Assembly (NCBI GenBank): GCA_910587555.1
Contig: CAJULV010000008.1
Coordinates: 33,815 to 97,814, forward strand
DNA length: 64,000 nt
Reading direction: 5' to 3'
Source of the DNA: an uncultured Acetatifactor sp.
GTDB lineage: Bacteria; Bacillota; Clostridia; Lachnospirales; Lachnospiraceae
The position numbers were made by a program, and so were the translations under genes. Positions 9,680-17,874 of the stretch are shown in pieces. Positions within the stretch are counted from its first letter, which is position 1. Each line of letters opens with the position of its first letter. The notes under the pieces were generated by a model, which did not search any database, had not been told where the DNA came from, and saw only the letters and a list, made by a program, of their open reading frames with translations.

Positions 9680-10825
9680 ATGAAGAAGACAGTGGTTGTA
9701 GGGATGTCGGGCGGTGTGGATTCTTCCGTGGCGGCCTGGCTTTTGAAAAAACAGGGTTATGATGTAATCGGCGTCACCATGCGGATATGGCAGGGGGAGG
9801 GAGACTGCGCGGAGGAGTCCTGCGGGGGCTGCCGCATGCCGGATGGACCTGCCGGCGGTGGCGTACGGGACCCGGCAGGAGAGTCCGGCGGGTGCTGCGG
9901 GCTGAAGGCGGTGGAAGACGCCAGAAGGGTTGCGGAACTGCTGGAGATTCCCTATTATGTCATGAACTTCAGGCAGGAGTTCAAATGTCATGTGGTGGAC
10001 TATTTCGTGGAAGAATATCTGCGGGGGCATACGCCGAATCCATGCATTGCCTGTAACCGGTATGTAAAATGGGAAGCTTTGCTGCGCAGGAGTATTGCCC
10101 TGGGGGCTGACTATATTGCTACAGGGCATTACGCGAGAGTGGTGCGGCTGCCAAACGGACGTTTTTCGGTCAGTCGTTCCGTGACGGCGGGAAAGGACCA
10201 GACCTATGCCCTCTATAATCTGACCCAGGAACAGCTTTCCCGCACGCTGATGCCGGTGGGGGATTATACCAAGGAACAGATTCGCGGATTTGCAGGAGAA
10301 ATCGGGCTTCCGGTTGCGGATAAGCCTGACAGCCAGGAGATTTGCTTCATACCGGATGATGATTATGCGGGATTTATCGACAGGGAGGCCGCCGGGCGTG
10401 TCCCCGGGCCGGGGAATTTTGTGGACGCACAGGGATGCGTGCTGGGGCGTCACAAAGGAATTACCCACTACACCATCGGTCAGCGCAGGGGACTGGAGCT
10501 GCCTATGGGAGAGCGGGTGTATGTGACGGATATCCGGCCGGATACGAATGAAGTAGTCATCGGCAAAAACGAGGCGCTTTTTACCAGGGAAGTACTCTGC
10601 GACAGGGTGAATTTTATGGCGGCGGCGGATATAACGGAGCCGGTGCGGGCATTTGCCAAGATACGGTATAACCACAAGGGAGAGTACTGTACGGTAAAAA
10701 AAGCCGGACCGGACTGCCTGTCCGCTGTCTTTGATCATCCGGTCAGGGCGGCTGCGCCGGGGCAGTCCATATGCTTTTACGACGGAGATGCCGTGCTGGG
10801 CGGCGGTATCATAGTGCAGCCGTGA
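9680..10825 (+). CDS. mnmA: tRNA 2-thiouridine(34) synthase MnmA
   Basis: The product is a 381-residue ATP-dependent thiolase that puts sulfur on U34 of Lys/Glu/Gln tRNAs. ATG 9680 is chosen because GGGAG is 4 nt upstream and the PP-loop (SGGVDSS) follows directly, as in the family. Further motifs are GHTPNPCIACN with C122 and C125, TGHYARV, GKDQTYAL, and SQEICFIPDDDY with C222. The C-x-x-C plus distal Cys arrangement is the one linked to iron-sulfur-dependent members; E. coli MnmA has Asp at the first position. After residue about 35 there is an insertion rich in Gly and Cys (residues about 38-72) that is longer than usual. The gene stands alone after the MATE pair. Confidence 0.93.
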   Translation: MKKTVVVGMSGGVDSSVAAWLLKKQGYDVIGVTMRIWQGEGDCAEESCGGCRMPDGPAGGGVRDPAGESGGCCGLKAVEDARRVAELLEIPYYVMNFRQEFKCHVVDYFVEEYLRGHTPNPCIACNRYVKWEALLRRSIALGADYIATGHYARVVRLPNGRFSVSRSVTAGKDQTYALYNLTQEQLSRTLMPVGDYTKEQIRGFAGEIGLPVADKPDSQEICFIPDDDYAGFIDREAAGRVPGPGNFVDAQGCVLGRHKGITHYTIGQRRGLELPMGERVYVTDIRPDTNEVVIGKNEALFTREVLCDRVNFMAAADITEPVRAFAKIRYNHKGEYCTVKKAGPDCLSAVFDHPVRAAAPGQSICFYDGDAVLGGGIIVQP

Positions 10826-10999
10826 CTGTCAGGGCACATATGTGACGCGGCAGGGCAAAATGCCTGCATAATGGGCGAAAACGGTATCAATGCGGGTATA
10901 TACGGGTAATGAGAGTATAAATACGGGTATATACAGGCAACATTGCAATGGTAAAAACATATTTTATGCAGACAGATAATATGCTTTATGGGAGAAGAC

Positions 11000-11527
11000 A
11001 TGGATTTTGTTTTTGGAGAAAGAAAACCGTTCAGGAGAAGCAGGTTTGGTTCCATAACCGGTACCATTGTGGAGATGACGCCGGGCAGGGTGGGCGGAAA
11101 CCGTACCAATGGCTGTATTATATTCACCACGCTGGAGGACGAAAATGGGAATACGGTTGTGTTTTTGATGACGCCGTCCACCTATGTGGTGGATTTTGAG
11201 ACATTTTCTGTGGGGATGACGTGTACTTTCTGGTACGATGCGGAGGCGCCCATGCCGCTGATTTATCCGCCGCAGTACAATGCGGTGGCGGCGGCACAGG
11301 TGCTGAACGGGCGGATGGTCTGTGTGGGATATTTTAATGCGTCCCTGGTAAATGAGGACCAGACCCTGCAGCTGAATATGGACGCCGGCGTGGATGTAAG
11401 GACCACAAACAACCAGTATTTTCAGGGAAATCCCGCCAACCATAAGCTGGTGGTCACCTATTCTCATTCCACCAGAAGCATTCCGGCCCAGACGACGCCT
11501 CAGCGGGTGGTGGTACTCTGTGACTGA
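11000..11527 (+). CDS. Protein of unknown function, beta-rich
   Basis: I do not recognise this family. The product is about 175 residues, soluble, with no signal peptide or membrane helix. It has many alternating hydrophobic stretches (SITGTIVEMT, NGCIIFTTLE, TVVFLMTP, HKLVVTYSH), which suggests a beta barrel such as an OB-fold. The N-terminus is short and basic (ERKPFRRSRF). ATG 11000 follows GGAGA at 4 nt; ATG 10988 in the same frame is possible. The 3' end (encoding VVVLCD) is repeated in degenerate form about 110 bp downstream. The neighbours (mnmA, zinc-ribbon protein) do not suggest a role. Confidence 0.7.
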   Translation: MDFVFGERKPFRRSRFGSITGTIVEMTPGRVGGNRTNGCIIFTTLEDENGNTVVFLMTPSTYVVDFETFSVGMTCTFWYDAEAPMPLIYPPQYNAVAAAQVLNGRMVCVGYFNASLVNEDQTLQLNMDAGVDVRTTNNQYFQGNPANHKLVVTYSHSTRSIPAQTTPQRVVVLCD

Positions 11528-11663
11528 TGGGCCGATGCCTGTGCCCGGGCCGCATTGGTGGCAGGCGGGTATTCAGTGACAGGAAGCCCGTTACAGGTAC
11601 CCGGACTGCATCAGTGAGTGGTGGTACTCTGTGACTGTGGGACCGATGCTTGCGCTCGGGAGG
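11505..11663 (+). repeat. Degenerate direct repeat of a gene's 3' end
   Basis: The last codons of the preceding gene and following bases (about 11505-11552, containing GTGGTGGTACTCTGTGACTG then GGCCGATGC) recur at about 11615-11663 with a few differences (GTGGTGGTACTCTGTGACTG then GGACCGATGC). The 60-odd bases between are unrelated. This looks like an old tandem duplication of the gene end. It accounts for much of the 266-bp gene-free stretch. Confidence 0.7.
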
Positions 11664-11736
11664 GCTGCGTTAAGCTGAATGTACTGACAGCGATGTTTCA
11701 ATCGGGAAAGCGTCTGTCATTCAAAATAGGATAACA

Positions 11737-11779
11737 TTCGTATGAGGTGGTTTGCGGAATACAGGCAGCCTCATACGAA
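11737..11779 (+). promoter_or_regulatory. Inverted repeat in the 5' leader of the zinc-ribbon gene
   Basis: A perfect 11-bp inverted repeat, TTCGTATGAGG (11737-11747) and CCTCATACGAA (11769-11779), is separated by 21 nt and ends 14 nt before the ATG at 11794, just before the AAAGGA ribosome binding site. It could be an operator for a dimeric regulator or an mRNA hairpin that affects translation. No T-run follows, so it is not a terminator. Confidence 0.55.
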
Positions 11780-11793
11780 AGAAAGGATAATAT

Positions 11794-12783
11794 ATGTATT
11801 TCAGATGCAGAAACTGCGGGGGCAATACCGTGTACAGTCCGGAACGGCATGGCATGTACTGTCCCTATTGTGAAAGTGAAGGCAGCGGGGAGCGGGCGGA
11901 AGGACAGACAGGGGCGCTGACGGTCTGCCCCAACTGCGGCGGAGAGGTGGCTGTGGAGGAGCATACGTCCGCTACCCAGTGCCCCTATTGCGACAGCTAT
12001 CTGATTTTCAACGAGAGGGTGGAAGGCAGGTATGCGCCCCGGATGATGATTCCGTTTCAGATGGGGAAAGAGAGCTGCAAGAAGTTGCTTCGGGACAAGT
12101 TTAAACGGTGCCTTTTTGCGCCGGTGGATTTTCTGTCCGAGGTTCGTCTGAACAGTATGCAGGGCTACTATGTGCCTTACTGGTTTTATGATTATGATAC
12201 CAGCTGTTTCTTTCAGGGGGAGGGTACGAAGATCAGGGTATGGCGCAGCGGGGATAAGGAATATACGGAGACCAGCGTCTATGCCATAAACCGAAGCATG
12301 GATATCCGTTTTGAGAAGATACCGGCGGATGCGTCCGAGAAGATGCCGGACGATGTGATGGATTTGATGGCTCCGTTTCAATACGATCAGATGGTGGAGT
12401 TTGAACCAAAGTTTATGTCCGGCTTCCATGGAGAGAAGTATAATATGACGGCTGACGTGACGGAGATGCGGGCACGATCCCTGATGAAGGCGGATGCCGA
12501 GAAGCTTCTGCGAGAGAGCTACGCAGGCTACAATGCCGTTAAAACAATACAGCAGGATGTGCGTGTGAAGGACAGCAGGACAATGTATGGGCTGCTTCCG
12601 GTGTGGAAATACATATATCGCTATAAGGAACAGGACTATCCGTTCTATGTAAACGGGCAGACCGGGAAAATAGTGGGGACGGCGCCGTTTTCTAACGGCA
12701 GGTTTATGGTTTATGTAGGTACTCTGTGGGCATGCCTTACGGCAATTCTGGCGCTGCTGCAGGTACTGCTTGGGTTGCTGTAA
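11794..12783 (+). CDS. Double zinc-ribbon protein with C-terminal membrane anchor
   Basis: The product is 329 residues. The N-terminus carries two treble-cysteine zinc ribbons: CRNC...CPYC (residues about 5-26) and CPNC...CPYC (about 49-70). A central soluble domain of about 200 residues follows (VDFLSEVRLNSMQGYYVPYW), and one hydrophobic segment at the extreme C-terminus (about 307-327, ending LLQVLLGLL) would anchor it in the membrane with the ribbons in the cytoplasm. Related proteins in Firmicutes are annotated as TFIIB-type zinc-ribbon proteins; their role is not known. It lies 121 bp before a TPM-domain gene on the same strand, so the two may work at the membrane together. Confidence 0.8.
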   Translation: MYFRCRNCGGNTVYSPERHGMYCPYCESEGSGERAEGQTGALTVCPNCGGEVAVEEHTSATQCPYCDSYLIFNERVEGRYAPRMMIPFQMGKESCKKLLRDKFKRCLFAPVDFLSEVRLNSMQGYYVPYWFYDYDTSCFFQGEGTKIRVWRSGDKEYTETSVYAINRSMDIRFEKIPADASEKMPDDVMDLMAPFQYDQMVEFEPKFMSGFHGEKYNMTADVTEMRARSLMKADAEKLLRESYAGYNAVKTIQQDVRVKDSRTMYGLLPVWKYIYRYKEQDYPFYVNGQTGKIVGTAPFSNGRFMVYVGTLWACLTAILALLQVLLGLL

Positions 12784-12904
12784 AGGATGAGCGCCTTCTT
12801 ATGTGCATGAGGTGACAGCCGGAGAAGAAATAGCTCTAAAAGTGTATGGAAAATGTGTTTCATAACAAAGGCAATAATAAAGCGGCATCCGCCGCGGAAT
12901 CGAG

Positions 12905-13816
12905 ATGACAGATAATATGGAAAACGATGTGAAAAAAGAAGCAAGAAGACAGTACCTCCGCTATTTTCGATTCTGGTTCATCGGAATCGGAATCCTGGCG
13001 CTGCTCTGTATTGTGATGGCGCTTGTAAAGCAGCTGCGCGGGCCCGTTCCCAGGAGCAATACGGAAGCTCCGGCAGAGCGGGTATATGACTATGCGGATG
13101 TACTCACCGACCAGGAAGAAGAGGATTTGCGCCGGTACATAGCAGAGACAGAAGAGAAACTGCAGATAGATATTGTACTTGTGACTTTCAGCCAGTCTGT
13201 GGAGGGGGAGGACGCCATGGCACAGTACGGGCTTCGCTCCCGGAACTGGGAACAGAATATGCAGGATATCGCCGATGATTTCTGGGACGAGAATCATTAT
13301 GGCTATAACAGGGGATTTGAGGGGGATGGGGTTCTCCTTCTGCACAACTGGTATGAGGGGCAGAATGGTGAACATCTTTCCACCAGCGGCAGTGTGGAGC
13401 GTGCTTTCAGTGTCCGAGATATAGACAGGGTACTCTATGCGGTGGATGATTATTATGCCACGAATCCCTATAAGGCGTACAGGGCTTATGTGAAGGAGGT
13501 GGCCGAATTGATGGATACTTCCCCGAGACTTCCTTTTTCCTGGGTTACGGTATTTGTTCTGCCCATAATCATAGCCTGTGTATACGCCGTCAGCGGTTCT
13601 GCCCAGAAGAAGGCCACAAACACGGTAGCTGTGAATGCCTATGTGGCGGGGGGGAAACCGGAACTGCATGACAGGACGGACGGTTTTCTGAGAAAGAGCG
13701 TGGCAGTCAGAAAGATTGAGACTCCAAAGTCCTCAGGCGGCGGACACAGCGGCGGAGGGGGACATCATCGCAGCAGCAGCGGAGCCAGCCATGGCGGCGG
13801 AAGCCACAGGCATTGA
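12905..13816 (+). CDS. TPM-domain membrane protein
   Basis: The product is 303 residues. An N-terminal membrane helix (about 23-42, IGIGILALLCIVMALV) is followed by an extracytoplasmic TPM domain (TLP18.3/Psb32/MOLO-1 type, starting VYDYADVLTDQEEEDLRRYI, about 60-190). A second helix (about 215-232, VTVFVLPIIIACVYAV) leads to a cytoplasmic tail ending in a Gly/His/Ser-rich stretch. TPM domains have been linked to membrane quality control and to phosphatase-like activity in plants; the bacterial role is unclear. The ribosome binding site is weak. The His-rich tail could bind metal, which fits the zinc-ribbon neighbour, but that is inference. A terminator follows at 13831. Confidence 0.85.
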   Translation: MTDNMENDVKKEARRQYLRYFRFWFIGIGILALLCIVMALVKQLRGPVPRSNTEAPAERVYDYADVLTDQEEEDLRRYIAETEEKLQIDIVLVTFSQSVEGEDAMAQYGLRSRNWEQNMQDIADDFWDENHYGYNRGFEGDGVLLLHNWYEGQNGEHLSTSGSVERAFSVRDIDRVLYAVDDYYATNPYKAYRAYVKEVAELMDTSPRLPFSWVTVFVLPIIIACVYAVSGSAQKKATNTVAVNAYVAGGKPELHDRTDGFLRKSVAVRKIETPKSSGGGHSGGGGHHRSSSGASHGGGSHRH

Positions 13817-13830
13817 TGCAATTCCACTAA

Positions 13831-13860
13831 AAAACACCCACATGACGGTATGGGTGTTTT
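13831..13860. terminator. Bidirectional terminator between TPM gene and rpsT
   Basis: AAAACACCCA and TGGGTGTTTT form a 10-bp stem around a 10-nt loop, with A and T runs on both sides. It serves the converging TPM gene (+) and rpsT (-). Confidence 0.88.
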
Positions 13861-13897
13861 TTTGGTGAGCAATTTTTAATATTTTACAAAATATGAA

Positions 13898-14161
13898 TTA
13901 AGCCATTTTGTTTACAGCTTTGCTGATACGGGAAACCTTGTGGGCAACATTGTTCTTGTGATAAACGCCCTTGCTTCCGGCCATCTCGATGACCTTGGTA
14001 GCAGAAGCCAGTTCAGCCTTTGCAGCAGCCTTGTCACCGGCAGCAATCGCAGCATATACCTTCTTGATGGCAGTCTTAACGCCTGATCTGATCGCCTTGT
14101 TCTTCTCGGTTTTCGTGCGGCTTACCAGAATTCTCTTTTTCGCGGATTTAATATTAGCCAA
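13898..14161 (-). CDS. rpsT: 30S ribosomal protein S20
   Basis: The product is an 87-residue basic protein that starts ANIKSAKKRI after the initiator and contains the conserved core RTKTEKNKAIRSGVKTAIKK. It binds 16S rRNA early in small-subunit assembly. The start is a TTG at 14161-14159 with GGAGGTG 6 nt upstream; an earlier in-frame TTG at 14176 overlaps the ribosome binding site and is rejected. A non-ATG start is common for rpsT in other bacteria, where S20 controls its own translation. The gene is monocistronic and diverges from gpr. Confidence 0.96.
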   Translation of the reverse strand: MANIKSAKKRILVSRTKTEKNKAIRSGVKTAIKKVYAAIAAGDKAAAKAELASATKVIEMAGSKGVYHKNNVAHKVSRISKAVNKMA

Positions 14162-14250
14162 GTCGTACACCTCCAATTGTATACTAAGATTATGTTTGGT
14201 TTTGTTTTATCCCAGCCAGACACGGAGGACTGTGATAAACGCATAAAGAC

Positions 14251-14279
14251 AGTTTAGTAAATAATAGAAGCTTTGTCAA
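14251..14279 (-). promoter_or_regulatory. Sigma-A promoter for rpsT
   Basis: On the minus strand TTGACA (14279-14274), a 17-nt spacer and TAAACT (14256-14251) are well placed about 90 nt before the TTG start. The leader in between is long enough for feedback control. Confidence 0.8.
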
Positions 14280-14358
14280 GACATATTCCAAGAAAAATTG
14301 AACAAAATAGAAAATAAACTGCAGATGTGAAACTGAATTGCGAAAGAGAGTGAAGACA

Positions 14359-15342
14359 ATGCAAAGTATGGAAGGAAAGCTTTCCATGGATGAGCGGTAT
14401 CCCAATGAGAAAAGGGCATTCCATGGAAATGTCCAGGTGAGGACAGACCTGGCGCTGGAAGTAAGGGAGAGCATCAGTGAGGCGGACAGCGAGCTGCGGG
14501 GTGTCAGAGTGGAGGAATATTACCATGAAGAGGACGATATCCGGGTTACGAAGGTGATGATCGATACAAAAAATGCCGCAAAGGCCATGGGTAAACCTGT
14601 GGGAATCTATGTGACGATGGAAGCACCTGCCATGGTGGAACCGGATGATGACTATCACAGGGAGATTTCGATGCGGCTGGCGGAAGAGCTTCAGGAATTG
14701 CTGCCCAATGCGGAAAAGGAGCAATCCGTGCTGATAGTGGGATTGGGCAACAGGGATGTGACGGCAGATGCCCTGGGCCCTCAGGTGGTGGACAACCTGT
14801 TTATCACCAGGCACATTGTGAAAGAGTACGGAAAGGCTGCCTATAACTGTGACAGAATGAACCAGGTCAGCGCGCTGGAACCGGGGGTTATGGCGAAGAC
14901 GGGGATGGAGACGGCGGAAATTGTCAAAGGCGTGGTGGGGGAGACGGCGCCGGATGTACTGATTGTCATTGATGCATTGGCGGCCCGCAGTACGAAGCGC
15001 CTCAACCGTACCATACAGATCACCAATACCGGTATACAGCCCGGTTCCGGTGTGGGCAATCACAGAAACGCGCTGACAATGGAGAGCCTGGGAGTGCCTG
15101 TGATTGCCATCGGCATACCCACCGTTGTGGACGCGGCAACCATAGTGGGGGATGCGCTGGACAGGCTTCTGGAGGATGAGGATCCGGCCAGCGCCAGATA
15201 CAGGGAGAAACAGAAGCTGAATTTCGCGGAATTGAATAATATGTATATGACGGGTAAAGATATTGACGCCGTTATCAAGCGGGTCAGCTATACGGTATCC
15301 GAGGGCATCAACATTGCCGTGGGCGAAGCGTTTATGTGGTGA
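14359..15342 (+). CDS. gpr: GPR endopeptidase (spore germination protease)
   Basis: The product is about 327 residues. GPR is the aspartic-like protease that degrades small acid-soluble spore proteins at germination and is made as a zymogen whose N-terminal propeptide is removed. The block VRTDLALEVRE near residue 30 is the expected processing region. Other conserved blocks are VLIVGLGNRDVTADALGP, PGVMAKTGMET and NTGIQPGSGVGNHR. ATG 14359 is used; TTG 14338 and ATG 14368 in the same frame are possible and the ribosome binding site is weak. It is followed by spoIIP, the same order as in Bacillus. Expression is expected under sigma-G, but I could not identify that promoter confidently. Confidence 0.94.
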   Translation: MQSMEGKLSMDERYPNEKRAFHGNVQVRTDLALEVRESISEADSELRGVRVEEYYHEEDDIRVTKVMIDTKNAAKAMGKPVGIYVTMEAPAMVEPDDDYHREISMRLAEELQELLPNAEKEQSVLIVGLGNRDVTADALGPQVVDNLFITRHIVKEYGKAAYNCDRMNQVSALEPGVMAKTGMETAEIVKGVVGETAPDVLIVIDALAARSTKRLNRTIQITNTGIQPGSGVGNHRNALTMESLGVPVIAIGIPTVVDAATIVGDALDRLLEDEDPASARYREKQKLNFAELNNMYMTGKDIDAVIKRVSYTVSEGINIAVGEAFMW

Positions 15343-15373
15343 CGGGCCAGGGCCGCCGAATGTGGAACAGCAG

Positions 15374-15405
15374 GTATCATGTATCCGAAACTGTCGGCAT
15401 ATATT
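15374..15405 (+). promoter_or_regulatory. Possible sigma-E promoter for spoIIP
   Basis: CATATATT at 15398-15405 resembles the sigma-E -10 (CATACA-T) and is preceded at about 14-15 nt by TATCATGT. It lies some 40 nt before spoIIP, which is sigma-E-dependent in Bacillus. The -35 match is poor. Confidence 0.35.
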
Positions 15406-15447
15406 GAATAGGAATCTTGCGGCGGGAAAGGAAGTGCATTGCTGTAA

Positions 15448-16764
15448 ATGAAAGAAGCCAATTCCAAAGTGAAAAGAAGGATCTTTTTGCTGGCCTTCCT
15501 GGTGCTGGTGCTGCAGGCAGTGATGAAAAGCTGGAGCATCAACGCTTCGGATGCCGTGAAGAAGGAGGATACCATCGGCGGCGCCATGCTGAAAAGCTTG
15601 GCAGAAAGCGGCGAACAGGGATTGAGCGGTTTATTTATGCCCGGTATTGCGTTTGCCATGGAAAACGGCAGGGGAAGCGGGCTGTTTCTTCAGGAACAGA
15701 TTGCAGCCCTGTTTCCGTTCTACGGATATTGCGGAAAGGATATCGGGGGGGAGGAAGGCGAGGGAAAGACGGATTTCCGCACCATTATGCTGGCGGAAGC
15801 AGAGGAAGGGACGTACCCTGAAGCGGAAGGGACAGTGATTGAAAATGAGGACTCCGTACCGCCGCCGGATTTGGTACAAGACAGCGGACAGGCGTCTGAG
15901 GAAAGCCTTCCGCAGACGTCCATGGAGGAGCTTCTGCGGGCCGAGAACGAAGCGGCAGCCAGTGTGCAGCAGCCCGCGGTTTTTATTCCCCATACCAGGC
16001 AGAACCAGGTGGACCTGAACGTCCTGGGCAGTTATGAAGCACTGATTCAGCAGTTTTATACCATAGATGCCAATACAACGGCGGGCAGTGACCAGCTTAA
16101 TATCGGCAAACTGATGGAACAGGATATGCGCATATCAAAGGAAGGCGACGGACCTCAGATTTTAATCTACCACACCCATTCGCAGGAGGCTTTTGCGGAT
16201 TCCATACCCGGAGACGCCGGTACCTCCATTATGGGGGTGGGGGAACATTTGGCGGAAATTTTAAGGGATCAGTATGGATATGATGTGGTTCATCATCTGG
16301 GGCAGTATGACAAGGAGTCCAGGGATGATTCTTATTCGGTGGCATTGGCGGATATTCAGCAGGTACTGGAGGACTATCCGTCCATTCAGGTAGTCATCGA
16401 TTTACATAGGGATGCATTGCCGGAAAGCACCCATCTGGTAATGGATCTGGACGGGAGGCCCACTGCCAGGTTTATGTTCTTCAACGGTCTCTCCAGGACG
16501 AAAAAGACCGGGAACATAGCCTATCTCTATAATGAAAACCAGGATGCAAATCTTGCTTTTTCCTTTCAGATGCAGCTCAAGGCCATGGAGTATTATCCGA
16601 ACCTGACCCGCAAGATATATCTGAAGGGTTACCGCTACAATATGCATCTACGGCCCCGAAGCCTTCTGATTGAACTGGGGGCGCAGAACAACACCGTGGA
16701 GGAGGCCATGAATGCCTGTGATCCGCTGGCACATATTCTGGATCTTGTGCTGTCGGGAGAATAA
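15448..16764 (+). CDS. spoIIP: Stage II sporulation protein P
   Basis: The product is 438 residues. An N-terminal membrane helix (about 11-27, IFLLAFLVLVLQAV) is followed by a low-complexity acidic linker (about 95-180) and a C-terminal peptidoglycan amidase/endopeptidase domain beginning near QILIYHTHSQEAF (about 235). His residues in HTHSQ, the Glu of the same block, the DLHRDA motif (about 320) and the C-terminal LLIELGAQNNT are the expected zinc and catalytic elements. SpoIIP works with SpoIID and SpoIIM to thin septal peptidoglycan during engulfment. A stop codon directly precedes ATG 15448, which fixes the earliest start; the AGGAAG upstream is about 14 nt away, so translation may be weak. 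Confidence 0.95.
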   Translation: MKEANSKVKRRIFLLAFLVLVLQAVMKSWSINASDAVKKEDTIGGAMLKSLAESGEQGLSGLFMPGIAFAMENGRGSGLFLQEQIAALFPFYGYCGKDIGGEEGEGKTDFRTIMLAEAEEGTYPEAEGTVIENEDSVPPPDLVQDSGQASEESLPQTSMEELLRAENEAAASVQQPAVFIPHTRQNQVDLNVLGSYEALIQQFYTIDANTTAGSDQLNIGKLMEQDMRISKEGDGPQILIYHTHSQEAFADSIPGDAGTSIMGVGEHLAEILRDQYGYDVVHHLGQYDKESRDDSYSVALADIQQVLEDYPSIQVVIDLHRDALPESTHLVMDLDGRPTARFMFFNGLSRTKKTGNIAYLYNENQDANLAFSFQMQLKAMEYYPNLTRKIYLKGYRYNMHLRPRSLLIELGAQNNTVEEAMNACDPLAHILDLVLSGE

Positions 16765-16789
16765 AATATGGAAAAATTTTAAAATTCAT

Positions 16790-16818
16790 TTTACTTTTCA
16801 GAGAAAAACGGTTAAAAT
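16790..16818 (+). promoter_or_regulatory. Probable promoter for the AraC gene
   Basis: TTTACT (16790-16795), a 17-nt spacer and TAAAAT (16813-16818) lie about 80 nt before the AraC-family gene. Confidence 0.5.
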
Positions 16819-16900
16819 AGCATAAACATAAATATACTGAGGTGCCCAGGCATATACAGAATCATTTAAGGCGCCGCCGGGCGCGGCACGGAGGATGCAT

Positions 16901-17761
16901 ATGGACGAGAAAAGGATGACAGAGATATCCATAGACGAGATGGATCCAACCTTCCTGTTTATATGGAAGGGAACCAGGCACAAGGGCAACGGGGAACCCG
17001 AGTATCGAAGCCATGATTTCCTTGAGATAGCCTATGTCCTTTCCGGGGAGGGGAAGTATCGGATTGACGATAAGATATATCCGGTAAAAGAAGGAGACCT
17101 GATCATGATCAATCCGGGCGTGAAGCATCAGGCGCTGCTTTGCCCTGAGGCCGACACGCCGGCCACGGAATTTTTTGTAGGATTTTCCAACGTCCGCATA
17201 TCGGGGTGCCCGGAGAATAACATACCCCTTCCCGGTGGGGAATGCATTTTACACACAAGCGGGGAACTGAGCCAGCGGCTGCTGAAGCTCTGCACTTCCA
17301 TGGAAGCGGAAAATGCCGTGTGCAGGCAGGGGCGGTATTTTATGCTGAAATCCTATCTGATGCAGATGCTGCTGCTGGTGATCAGGGAGCAGTGCGAGCC
17401 TATGGAGCGGCCCAGGGGGTATGCCTTTGAATCCGCCAGCAAGAAATATGTGGCGGAACAGGTGGTCAGCTATATCGAGGACCATTACAGCGAAAAGATT
17501 TCCCTGGACCAGATTGCGGAGAATATGTATCTGAGTCCCTTTTATATCTCCAGAATTTTCAAGGGTGAGACAGGGTATACGCCTATCCGGCATTTGATTA
17601 ATCTTCGGCTGGAGAAGGCGAAGGCGCTGCTGGAGGGCGGATATCAGGGCAGCATCCAGGAGGTGGCAGCGCTGGTGGGGTATGATGATGCCTATCATTT
17701 CAGCAAGCTGTTTAAGAAGCGCTACGGGGTTTCACCCTCCCAGGCCAGAAAAAATACCTGA
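16901..17761 (+). CDS. AraC family transcriptional regulator
   Basis: The product is about 286 residues. An N-terminal cupin-like sensing domain (DFLEIAYVLSGEGKY through EGDLIMINPGVKHQ, about 35-85) is followed by a C-terminal pair of helix-turn-helix motifs (about 185-285) with ISLDQIAENMYLSPFYISRI and the signature block ending HFSKLFKKRYGVSPSQAR. Such regulators usually sense a sugar or other small ligand. ATG 16901 is 6 nt after GGAGG; ATG 16895 in frame is too close to it. No sugar operon is adjacent; the next gene downstream has its own promoter, so its target cannot be named. Confidence 0.92.
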   Translation: MDEKRMTEISIDEMDPTFLFIWKGTRHKGNGEPEYRSHDFLEIAYVLSGEGKYRIDDKIYPVKEGDLIMINPGVKHQALLCPEADTPATEFFVGFSNVRISGCPENNIPLPGGECILHTSGELSQRLLKLCTSMEAENAVCRQGRYFMLKSYLMQMLLLVIREQCEPMERPRGYAFESASKKYVAEQVVSYIEDHYSEKISLDQIAENMYLSPFYISRIFKGETGYTPIRHLINLRLEKAKALLEGGYQGSIQEVAALVGYDDAYHFSKLFKKRYGVSPSQARKNT

Positions 17762-17791
17762 TTGTTACATTTTTAACTTATGGGAAAAGTG

Positions 17792-17820
17792 TTTTCAAAG
17801 GCGGAGGAATTTGATACAAT
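17792..17820 (+). promoter_or_regulatory. Sigma-A promoter for the DUF1905-like fusion gene
   Basis: TTTTCA (17792-17797), a 17-nt spacer and TACAAT (17815-17820) stand 55 nt before the start codon. Confidence 0.6.
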
Positions 17821-17874
17821 AGCAGCACAATAATAATAAGAAGAAAGCGGGTATACCCGGGACGGAGGTAAGTG

